A stretch of DNA of 64,000 nucleotides from GCA-002708315 sp963676635. Its GTDB lineage: Bacteria; Bacteroidota; Bacteroidia; Bacteroidales; F082. The DNA lies in assembly GCA_963676635.1 (NCBI GenBank), contig OY781105.1, positions 1 to 64,000 of the forward strand, in the 5' to 3' direction. The position numbers and the translations under genes were made by a program. A model generated the notes under the pieces. That model made no database searches, was not told the origin of the DNA, and was given only the letters and a program-made list of their open reading frames with translations. Below, piece by piece: positions 45,030-55,489 of this stretch (position 1 is its first letter; every line of letters starts with the position of its first letter).

Positions 45030-45103
45030 GGGGGATTAGCTCAGTTGGCTAGAGCGCTAGATTTGCATTCTAGAGGTCAAGGGTTCGACTCCCTTATTCT
45101 CCA
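45030..45103 (+). tRNA. tRNA-Ala (TGC)
   Basis: A 74-nt cloverleaf: acceptor GGGGGAT/ATTCTCC with G-U pairs, D-stem GCTC/GAGC, anticodon loop TTTGCAT (anticodon TGC) on stem CTAGA/TCTAG, T-stem AAGGG/CCCTT with TTCGACT, discriminator A. It is 60 nt after tRNA-Ile. Confidence 0.97.
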
Positions 45104-45128
45104 CAACTTAGGGAAAGACCTAAGAGAA

Positions 45129-45162
45129 GAGTTCATTGACATGTTGAAAGAAAGTTAAAATA
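45129..45162 (+). promoter_or_regulatory. boxA-like element and 5' arm of the 23S processing stem
   Basis: GAGTTCATTGACATGTTGAA resembles the leader element at 43086-43105, a likely NusB-type antitermination site. The stretch GAAAGAAAGTTAAAA pairs with TTTTAACCTTTCTTTC at 48136-48151 beyond the 23S 3' end, forming a probable RNase III stalk. Confidence 0.55.
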
Positions 45163-45195
45163 TTTTGCTGGTGCGAGAGCACCTATTACGAAATA

Positions 45196-48108
<2,913 letters not shown>

Positions 48109-48212
48109 AGATAGATACTCTCATTCCAGAAAAAGTTTTAACCTTTCTTTCATAATTGTCATTGATATTGTCATAAGGATAATATCAAAAAATACACACC
48201 GCTAATAAGCGG

Positions 48213-48289
48213 ATAAAGAACTTTGGGTGACTATACCCTCCTTCGCTAAAGCTATGGCGGGCGAGAAGGTAAGTTAAACCATAAAGAAC

Positions 48290-48303
<14 letters not shown>
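48213..48303 (+). repeat. 23-nt direct duplication of the 5S 5' end around a REP-like element
   Basis: The same 23 nt occur at 48213-48235 and 48281-48303; the second copy is the real 5' end of 5S plus its upstream flank. Between them lie 45 nt with CCTTCGC...GCGAGAAGG arms and a CGCTA..TATGGCG core, a REP-like palindrome. Confidence 0.9.
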
Positions 48304-48401
<98 letters not shown>

Positions 48402-48407
48402 GATAAT

Positions 48408-48439
48408 AAGGCTGTCATGTAAATGGCAGCCTTTTTTTT
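48408..48439 (+). terminator. rRNA operon terminator
   Basis: AAGGCTGTCA and TGGCAGCCTT form a 10-bp stem with one G-U pair around TGTAAA, followed by eight T. Confidence 0.93.
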
Positions 48440-48470
48440 GTTTACCCGCCGAAGCTTCAGCGTAGGCGGG

Positions 48471-48718
48471 TCTCCAGTACCCTTTACCATGTTATGCCAT
48501 ACCCACCAATGTTTTAACCCGATGGACTTCAATCCCCTATACCATATTTTGCCATACCCACCATTGTTTTGAACCTAAGGTCTCCAGTACCCTATACCAT
48601 ATTATGTCATATCCACCAATGTTTTGAGCCTATGGCCTCCAGTACCCTTTACCATATTATGTCATATCCACCAATGTTTTGATCCTAAGGACTTCAATCC
48701 CCTTTACCATGTCTTACC
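48471..48718 (+). repeat. 55-nt tandem repeat, 4.5 copies
   Basis: Units start at 48471, 48526, 48581 and 48636 with a partial at 48691, each exactly 55 nt. The shared core runs through CC.TTACCATATTATG.CATA and CCACCAATGTTTTGA. Unit heads alternate between TCTCCAGTACCC and ACTTCAATCCCC. Confidence 0.93.
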
Positions 48719-48845
48719 TTGCCCCAAATCCCTCTATCTTCTAATCCCTCAATTATTTATAAATCTCATTAATGCCAGATTATCAAATCATTAACACTTC
48801 CATTTAATTTTCTGTCTTTTATTACTTGTGCAATTGCATATTCCT

Positions 48846-48905
48846 ACTTGTGGTATTACTTATTTCCATTTGTGGGATTACCTATTTTCTTTTGTGGTAT
48901 TAGAG
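48846..48905 (+). repeat. 22-nt tandem repeat with TTGTGGTATTAC core
   Basis: Units at 48846, 48868 and 48890 (22 nt apart) share TTGTGG.ATTAC.TATTT. The third is cut after TTTTGTGGTATTAGAG, where the palindrome array begins. Confidence 0.85.
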
Positions 48906-48906
48906 T

Positions 48907-48990
48907 TCTGATGCGCATCAAAATGAACCCTGATGCGCATCAGAAACAATCCTGATGCGCATGAGGATTGATCCTGATGCGCATCAGAGT
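48907..48990. repeat. four TGATGCGCATCA palindromes at exact 22-bp spacing
   Basis: The 12-bp palindrome TGATGCGCATCA starts at 48909, 48931, 48953 (one mismatch, ATGA at the end) and 48975. Spacers are AT-rich and differ, whereas the palindromes are conserved. Confidence 0.95.
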
Positions 48991-49079
48991 ATTGATTGTA
49001 TAGCAGGGACCATCCGATTTAATTGGTTTGGTTGGTTAGCTTGCGAAGTAGATGATTGAAGTAGAGTAAATATCTGGAG

Positions 49080-49569
49080 CTATAACAAATTATTATCGGA
49101 CTTGTGTTCCTGCTTACATAGTAGATACTTATTTTTATTTTCTTCTTTTCGATAGTAAAGTATCTTAACAAGACCTAAATAACTAAATAAGTACACGTTT
49201 TTTCTGCTTTTGTTTATCTTCTTGTACATGTGAAGATCATGTCGCATTATCTTTTGAATGTGGTAGCGTGAATAGTAATATGTAAAAAGCATTCCAAGTA
49301 TAAATCCTGAAATTGCTGTGTAAATTATAATGTCGAGAGTGTATTCTTTTTTAAATATCTCTGTTTTGAAGTCATCAGTGTGAATATTGTTTTTAGATTG
49401 GTTTATACTTATATCTCCTCTTTCTTTTGTTTTAGTTGTTTTTTCTTCTGCTACAGAAATTGTAATTGAATAGGAGCGTAAGGAGAATTGTAAATGATAT
49501 TATTAAATTAATCTTTATTAGTAGTCTTTTTTGTGGTATAAATTGTGTTCTTATTTTTATAGAGTTCAT
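49080..49569 (-). pseudogene. frameshifted small exported membrane-protein gene
   Basis: Two overlapping minus-strand frames appear to be halves of one gene. The first, from the ATG at 49569, encodes a basic start and a hydrophobic stretch (KINLIISFTILLTL) and then runs into a stop. The second, open from about 49505 to the TAG at 49080, begins with YSITISVAEEKTTK, which looks like the end of a signal peptide. It continues with a charged segment, one transmembrane helix (YTAISGFILGMLFTYYY) and a basic tail. Skipping one base near 49468-49476 joins them into a protein of about 160 residues. No family is recognised. A sequencing error, programmed shift or genuine decay are all possible. Confidence 0.5.
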
Positions 49570-49736
49570 TGTAGTTTAATTTTTGTTAAAAGCATTAGCA
49601 ATAATAGTAGTAAGTTTTCTGTTTTATTAAAAATATTGCTTCTCAATACTATATCAAGGAGTGAACATTACTTTCACAATGCTCTATACATTAAGATAAT
49701 CAGGTTGTTAAAATTTGACTTTATAGGAAAATAAGT

Positions 49737-51419
49737 CTATTCCTTATTGTTATTGAGGTTCATTAGGAAATTACTAATACTATCTGTTTTGTTAAGATTA
49801 AGCTTTTTACGTAAACGGTGACGAGCTATTTCAATGCTTCGCACAGACTTTATACTTATTTGTGCAATTTCTTTTGTTGTTAATCCAAGATACAGAAAGG
49901 CAGCGATCTTTCTGTCGTTTAATGTTAAGTCTGGATAAGAACTGATTAGCGTGTTGTAAAAATCAGGATTAATATCCAGAAATAATTTTTCAAATTCTTC
50001 CCAGTTATGTTGCTTCTCTAGTTCACTTAGCTTTTTGTATACAGACTGAAGTTCGTTTGGTTCAACTGATTTATTACTTTTTTCTAAATCTTTTATTTTG
50101 TTTTTAATATCATCGATATGTTCCATATCTTTAATATGGTACATAACATTAGTTGCCAACCTTCTGTTTTTCTCCAATAGTTCTGTTTTAATCTGTGAGA
50201 GCTCTGCACTGGTATTGTCCAGAGACGATTGGAGAGTGTTTAAATCGGCCTTTTTTCTTTGTCTGTAGTGCTTTGAAATCAATAATATAATAACCCCGGC
50301 AATTAGCAGGGTAAGTACAGTTATCAATATAAATAGTCTTATATTCTCAAATATTTGTGCCTTGTAACCAACATTAATTGCACGTATTTTTTTCACGATA
50401 TGTTCTTTCGCGATATTTTCTTTTCTCTCATCAAGGTTTAATATATTTGAATATTTCTGATGAATAGTGAAGTATTTTATAGCACTGTCTTTTTGTTCTG
50501 TATCGATGTAATAATTACAAAGTTCCAAAGAAATATCATAAATAATTTCTTTATGATTATATTCTTCTGCTAATGATATTCCCCGCTTGTAGTAAAATAA
50601 TGCACTATCATTATTACCAATTTGTTGATAAGCTTCTGCGAGGTATCTGTGTGAGTAACATGCACTATATAAGGTGTTTGTTATTCTCGAAAGTTTGGAG
50701 GCCATTGTCAGTATTTCGATGGCTTTATGTGCTTTATCATTATAATTAAAATACTTTCCTGCATTATTAAGAATACCAATGTAAGCAATAGTGTCACCAA
50801 CGTTTGATGCAATATCAATTGATTTATTAAAGAAATAATTAGCCTCACTATTTCTGTTTAATCCACTATTGATAACTCCCAGGTAGTTATATATATAAGC
50901 AACAAGTAATGTGTCTGGGTATTCATTATTAAGTGCTGATAGTGGATCTATATTCATGAAATCTAATGCATTTTCAAAATTCTCTTTTGCATGGATATAA
51001 TCTTCAACTTCTAAATATACTTGTCCCAAAAGAAACGAAACCTGGGCTTCTTTATATATATCACCCATCTTCTTTGCAATATCTAATGCATTATTGAAAT
51101 AGTCATATGCTTTCTCAATTTCTGCATTGTGCCATTCAGCTTGTCCAACGGCTAGCTGGGATGAAAATATTAATTGGTCATCTTTTGATTTTTTTGCCAT
51201 TTCAAGAGCTTCCAGACTTAGTTTTATTGTCAGCTCAACATCCGAATTGAAATAATAGCCTGCGCTATCGATTAATTTGTAAACAATATCTGCATCACTT
51301 TCAATATTCTGCGCCTTGTTATTATTGCTTGCTTCTTCATTTGGAAGTGAAGCATAAACAGTTTGCACTGAAATTATCAAAATAAACAATATTTGAATAA
51401 TAAATCGCAGTCTAATCAT
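49737..51419 (-). CDS. membrane-anchored TPR protein with LuxR-type HTH
   Basis: A 560-residue regulator of a type common in Bacteroidota. A signal peptide (to about residue 23) leads a periplasmic TPR domain (about 50-350; ALEMAKKSKDDQLIFSSQLA, FLLGQVYLEVEDYIHAKENF, HRYLAEAYQQIGNNDSALFYY). One transmembrane helix follows (about 370-390, LFILITVLTLLIAGVIILLI), then a cytosolic coiled coil (about 395-460) and a C-terminal HTH (NDRKIAAFLYLGLTTKEIAQ, SVRSIEIARHRLRKKLNL). It probably senses something in the periplasm and regulates transcription at the membrane. A TATATTTG -7 box is at 51447-51454. The target genes are unknown. Confidence 0.88.
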   Translation of the reverse strand: MIRLRFIIQILFILIISVQTVYASLPNEEASNNNKAQNIESDADIVYKLIDSAGYYFNSDVELTIKLSLEALEMAKKSKDDQLIFSSQLAVGQAEWHNAEIEKAYDYFNNALDIAKKMGDIYKEAQVSFLLGQVYLEVEDYIHAKENFENALDFMNIDPLSALNNEYPDTLLVAYIYNYLGVINSGLNRNSEANYFFNKSIDIASNVGDTIAYIGILNNAGKYFNYNDKAHKAIEILTMASKLSRITNTLYSACYSHRYLAEAYQQIGNNDSALFYYKRGISLAEEYNHKEIIYDISLELCNYYIDTEQKDSAIKYFTIHQKYSNILNLDERKENIAKEHIVKKIRAINVGYKAQIFENIRLFILITVLTLLIAGVIILLISKHYRQRKKADLNTLQSSLDNTSAELSQIKTELLEKNRRLATNVMYHIKDMEHIDDIKNKIKDLEKSNKSVEPNELQSVYKKLSELEKQHNWEEFEKLFLDINPDFYNTLISSYPDLTLNDRKIAAFLYLGLTTKEIAQISIKSVRSIEIARHRLRKKLNLNKTDSISNFLMNLNNNKE

Positions 51420-51548
51420 TAGTGAATTTCATAAATGTGTAAATACCAAATATACACAAAATATGAATAATGTTTATATTTATTACTTAATATGTGAGAA
51501 TATCACAATTGCAATAATTCGGAAATGCCTTTAGTTCAAACCGTTCAA

Positions 51549-53330
51549 CTATGAATACATATTAGTTATAATATCAGCATATGCAAGATTAACATATTTT
51601 CTTCTAACTTTTAACGAATTAGTAAGAAGCATATTTTCAATAGTAAATGGTTCAGCAAGTAAGGTGAATTTAACTACCTTTTCATATGATGGCAGATCAC
51701 TTTGAGCTTTGTCAATACTATCTTGTAATAACTCATTAATCTGAGGGTGAGATATCAGTTCATTATGATCATCAGTATTAAGTCCGTTTTGTATTGCAAA
51801 GTCTTTTAGTTTATCGTATGCTGGAACAATAAGAGCTGTCAGGAATTTACGGTTATCACCGATAACACAAAGCTGATCGATGTATTTGGTGTTAGTAAGC
51901 AGAAGTTCTGTTTTTTGTGGTGATACATATTTACCTGTTGAAGTTTTCATTATATCTTTAATCCTTTCACTCATATAAAGAGTTCCCTTAACAGGTATAG
52001 ACCCTTGATCTCCTGTTAAATACCACCCATCAATTAATGTTTTAGCAGTTTCTTCTGGTTTGTTGTAGTATCCTTTAAAAACCGTCTCACCTTTCACAAG
52101 GATCATTTTATCTTCTTGTCGGATTTTAACTTCAACATCAGGCATGATACTTCCGGTATATTCAAAATCGTATTTATCATTACGCATACAAGAAACAGTT
52201 GCTGTAGTTTCAGTTGCTCCATAGCCATAATTCACAAACAATCCCATTGCATGGAAGAATCTTAATATCTCAGGACTAATAGCAGCACCAGCACAGGGCA
52301 TGTATCTGATATTGCCACCCATTACTTTCCTTAGTTTTTTCATGACTAATGCATTGGCAATGTTTCTTTTTAAATTCAGGATAGTTGGTGCCGATTTAGA
52401 ATCTTTTTGATAATCGATGTATTTTAATCCTGTTTTTAAAGCCCAGTCGAATATTGCCTGCTGAGCTTTTCCCCATGTTTCATATTGCTGGTAAATACCT
52501 TCATAAGTTTTCTCAAAGAATCGCGGTACAGCGCACATTACTGTTGGCTTTACATTAGGCAGTTCTTCAATAATAGCTTTAGGATTAACGTTATAAACAT
52601 TAACAGCCCCCGAATACAATACGAAATATGTCCATGCTCTTTCAAAGATATGACTTAAAGGGAGGAAACACATTGAAACATCATCTTCTCCAAGTACAAG
52701 ACGTTTTTCATGTATCTCAAATACTTTAATAAAATTGCTATGATTAAGCATAACCCCTTTTGGTTCACCTGTTGTTCCGGATGTATAGATTATTGTAGCA
52801 AGGTCATCAATAGATACCATCGAAAGTTGTTTCTCTACCTTTTCTGAAAGATCATTATCAAACACAGTATTATAAACAGATTCAATGGAAATTACCCTGT
52901 CATCATTACTTTCTTTGCAATTGAAAGTGACAATCTTTTTCAAACATGTTACATTGTCAATGAGCTTTAGGGCATTTTCCAATTGAACATCATCACCAAC
53001 AAAGATGATCTTCATCTGTGTTTCTTTTGCAATATATTCAAGTTGTTCATAGCTTGCGGTGGCGTAAACAGGTACTACAACAGCTCTGATACTCATAATT
53101 CCAAGATCACTTATAGTCCAGTCGGGATAATTTTGACTGTATATACCAATATTGTCAGCCTTTGTAATATTTGAAGATATAAGAAACCGGCTTACATTAT
53201 TAATCTTTTCAATGAACTCTTTCCAGGATGAAGATTCATAAACACCATTTCTTTTAAATCTGAAAACTTCTCTGTCCTTATATTTATCAGCCCTGTTTTG
53301 TGCTATTTGTGCAAGGTGAAATTCTTTCAT
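51549..53330 (-). CDS. long-chain acyl-CoA synthetase (AMP-forming)
   Basis: A 593-residue member of the ANL superfamily, long-chain fatty acid-CoA ligase type. It has the P-loop TIIYTSGTTGEPKGVM (about residue 190), FLPLSHIFERAW, the adenylate motif YGYGATETTATVSC, GWYLTGDQGSI and the hinge region ERIKDIMKTSTGKYVSPQK. It activates fatty acids to acyl-AMP and then acyl-CoA for lipid synthesis or beta-oxidation. It lies 29 nt downstream of an LpxL-like acyltransferase gene, so a joint role in acyl transfer to membrane lipids is plausible. Confidence 0.93.
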   Translation of the reverse strand: MKEFHLAQIAQNRADKYKDREVFRFKRNGVYESSSWKEFIEKINNVSRFLISSNITKADNIGIYSQNYPDWTISDLGIMSIRAVVVPVYATASYEQLEYIAKETQMKIIFVGDDVQLENALKLIDNVTCLKKIVTFNCKESNDDRVISIESVYNTVFDNDLSEKVEKQLSMVSIDDLATIIYTSGTTGEPKGVMLNHSNFIKVFEIHEKRLVLGEDDVSMCFLPLSHIFERAWTYFVLYSGAVNVYNVNPKAIIEELPNVKPTVMCAVPRFFEKTYEGIYQQYETWGKAQQAIFDWALKTGLKYIDYQKDSKSAPTILNLKRNIANALVMKKLRKVMGGNIRYMPCAGAAISPEILRFFHAMGLFVNYGYGATETTATVSCMRNDKYDFEYTGSIMPDVEVKIRQEDKMILVKGETVFKGYYNKPEETAKTLIDGWYLTGDQGSIPVKGTLYMSERIKDIMKTSTGKYVSPQKTELLLTNTKYIDQLCVIGDNRKFLTALIVPAYDKLKDFAIQNGLNTDDHNELISHPQINELLQDSIDKAQSDLPSYEKVVKFTLLAEPFTIENMLLTNSLKVRRKYVNLAYADIITNMYS

Positions 53331-53359
53331 ATTTTCTGTTTTATTCTATACTAAAGAAA

Positions 53360-54232
53360 CTAATCATTATGTTTCCATCTCTTGTGAGACCATAACCAGT
53401 TAGCGGGTTCGTTACGGATTATTGATTCTAGTTTTTGTGCATATCTTTTAGTCAGCTCACCTTCAGCTAAATCACGTGGATTATCTGAAAGGACGCTTAG
53501 TGATAACTCATAGTATCCACGCTTTTTCCTTTGGATATCAATATAAACAACAGGGTAGTTGTTATTTTTGGCATGTTTTTCAATCCCATGCAGGAAGGCA
53601 GTTTTAACACCAAGAAAATCTACCCAGTAAGCTTTTGGCAGTTCTCTGGCGGATGGACTTTGGTCACCAGCCATTAAATAAAGCGTGGGATTATTCTTGT
53701 TTCTTTCGAATGTTTGTGATGTATGATAAATCGATGATAACTCAGTACCACATCGTGATCTGTTTTTTCGTAAAATGATATCTATATACTTGTTCTTTAT
53801 GGGCTTATAAAAAGCAACTGCCTTATAAGGGGTTTGCAGCCCTGCCGACAAGCTTCCCCATTCCCAGTTGTTATAATGGGCAGTTACGCCGATCAGGCTT
53901 TTATTTTCGGTTAAATAAGAGTCGAGAATTTCAGCGTTAACAAGTTTATGCCTTTTTACAATTTGCTTTTTAGTCATGGCAAATGACTTAATCCCTTCAA
54001 TGAAGATATCAGTCAGGTTTACATAGAATTTATTTAACAATCTTACATTTTGAGATTCTGAATAATCAGGAAAAACTCTGCTAATATTATTTTGAATAAC
54101 TTCAACTCTGTATCGTACAATATACCTTAATATTATTTTTACGAAATCAGAGAATCCGTATAGAATAAAAAAGGGTAATACTCCAATGATAAAGGCAAAA
54201 ATTAAAAAAAGGACAGTGGTTAAAAAATTCAT
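53360..54232 (-). CDS. LpxL/HtrB-like lysophospholipid acyltransferase
   Basis: A 290-residue inner-membrane-associated protein with an N-terminal transmembrane helix (about 4-28) and the acyltransferase motif TAHYNNWEWG (HX4E). Further conserved blocks are VAFYKPIKNKYID, LYLMAGDQSP, AFLHGIEKHA and NWLWSHKRWK. Members add the late acyl chains to lipid A or related lipids, in keeping with lpxB in this window. A TATCTTTG box (54237-54244) ends 4 nt before the ATG. The gene precedes the acyl-CoA synthetase by 29 nt. Confidence 0.9.
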   Translation of the reverse strand: MNFLTTVLFLIFAFIIGVLPFFILYGFSDFVKIILRYIVRYRVEVIQNNISRVFPDYSESQNVRLLNKFYVNLTDIFIEGIKSFAMTKKQIVKRHKLVNAEILDSYLTENKSLIGVTAHYNNWEWGSLSAGLQTPYKAVAFYKPIKNKYIDIILRKNRSRCGTELSSIYHTSQTFERNKNNPTLYLMAGDQSPSARELPKAYWVDFLGVKTAFLHGIEKHAKNNNYPVVYIDIQRKKRGYYELSLSVLSDNPRDLAEGELTKRYAQKLESIIRNEPANWLWSHKRWKHND

Positions 54233-54236
54233 TGCG

Positions 54237-54244
54237 CAAAGATA
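54237..54244 (-). promoter_or_regulatory. -7 promoter box 4 nt before the LpxL-like gene start
   Basis: Minus-strand TATCTTTG followed by CGCA and the ATG, nearly the same arrangement as at bamD. No clear -33 TTTG was found. Confidence 0.42.
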
Positions 54245-54361
54245 AACTTTTATTAATGCTAAAGTTGCATTAATTTAAAGTGGCATATTTTGTGAATGAT
54301 CAAATGATATTGTCGCTTTTTAAACTCGTAAAGACTATAATAACCAATGATTATAATAAAT

Positions 54362-55489
54362 TTAAACATTAGGTAGTTTTAGTTCTACAACACTTCCTTT
54401 GTCATTGTAAAAATCAAGCGACCCACCGTGCGTATTCACAATTAACTGACAGAGGAATAAATCTAACCCCGGATTACTGTCTACATGGTCGCTTATAAAG
54501 AACTTTGAATTGGAATTTATTACTTTTAGAGGAAAGCCATTACCATCATTGGATAATTTAACTATATAGGCTCTCTCATTTTTAATTGTTTCCAACTGAA
54601 TTGTACCGTTAGTAGGTGTGTGCTTATAAGCATTTTCTAACAATATTTCAAGAAGTATTCTTGTATACTTAGGGTCTACTTTTATTGTAGCATCCTGAAT
54701 GTCTGTCTTTAAATTAATAAGCTTCCCTTTTGCGATACTATTATTAAAAACAAGATCTAAGAGCTCATTAATGAATGATGAAATCGCGACAGGTTCTTTC
54801 TTAAGAGTTTTTGTTCCTTTAGTGCGCAAATCTGTGATGTTAAGGGCTCTAATGGAAAACTCTTCAAGTCTTTTTTGCGATTGTTGCAGATAAGAAAACA
54901 TTTCTAAGGCTTCTTCGTCCTTAAGAGTTGTTTTTATCAGATCTGTTAATCCTATTATACCGTTTAACGGAGTCCTTATTTCGTGGGAGATAATGTTAAG
55001 AAACTCGGTTTTTGTCTTATCAAGATTGTTTAGCTGAGAATAGGCTTCTTGTAATTCGATGGTTCTTTTTTCAACAATATCTTCTAAATTTTTGTTTAAT
55101 GATGCCAGTTCGTTTTTTGTCTCATACAATGACAGGTGAGTATTAATTCTGGCAAGTAGTTCAATTTCATTAAACGGTTTCGTAATGTAGTCTACACCTC
55201 CAAGTTGGAAAGCTTTAGAGATACTTTCAACATCTGTATTAGCTGTTATAAAAATAAACGGGATATCTGTTTGACTATTATCGCTTTTAATTCTTCTTGT
55301 AGTTTCGAAGCCATCAATACCTGGCATCATTATATCCATAAGTACGAGATCGTATTCGTCTTCTTTAAAAGAATCAATAGCATCATAGCCATTTTCTGCA
55401 TATTCAACATCATATTTATTCTTTGACAGAATTGTCGCCAACAGTTGAATATTATTCGGGTTGTCGTCTACTATTAAAATTTTAGCCAT
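54362..55489 (-). CDS. receiver-histidine kinase protein (module A, second gene)
   Basis: A 375-residue cytosolic protein: an N-terminal receiver (1-120; ILIVDDNPNN, the phospho-Asp in LVLMDIMMPGIDGF, the Lys in ITKPFNE), a coiled coil (125-155), a HisKA domain with the phospho-His in ISHEIRTPLNG, and a C-terminal HATPase domain. The ATPase keeps the N-box LLENAYKHT, but its glycine lid reads DSNPGLDLFLCQ in place of the usual GTGLGL, so ATP binding may be altered. It overlaps the large hybrid kinase gene by 8 nt. A close paralogue with the same lid is at 60026-61156. Confidence 0.9.
   Translation of the reverse strand: MAKILIVDDNPNNIQLLATILSKNKYDVEYAENGYDAIDSFKEDEYDLVLMDIMMPGIDGFETTRRIKSDNSQTDIPFIFITANTDVESISKAFQLGGVDYITKPFNEIELLARINTHLSLYETKNELASLNKNLEDIVEKRTIELQEAYSQLNNLDKTKTEFLNIISHEIRTPLNGIIGLTDLIKTTLKDEEALEMFSYLQQSQKRLEEFSIRALNITDLRTKGTKTLKKEPVAISSFINELLDLVFNNSIAKGKLINLKTDIQDATIKVDPKYTRILLEILLENAYKHTPTNGTIQLETIKNERAYIVKLSNDGNGFPLKVINSNSKFFISDHVDSNPGLDLFLCQLIVNTHGGSLDFYNDKGSVVELKLPNV

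Larger units (their letters stand above)
48440..49079. other. repeat-only intergenic region downstream of the rRNA operon
   Basis: No gene. It contains a REP-like palindrome (CCCGCC-GAAGCTTC-..-GGCGGG, 48445-48470), a 55-nt tandem repeat (48471-48718), two 22-nt-period arrays (48846-48905 and 48907-48990) and AT-rich filler. A minus-strand frame at 48299-48532 crosses the 5S gene and is not real. Confidence 0.85.

Noticed and set aside
48907..48990. Possible CRISPR-like array of palindromic repeats
   Set aside because: The repeat is only 12 bp, spacers are about 10 nt and there are no cas genes; protein-binding sites fit better.
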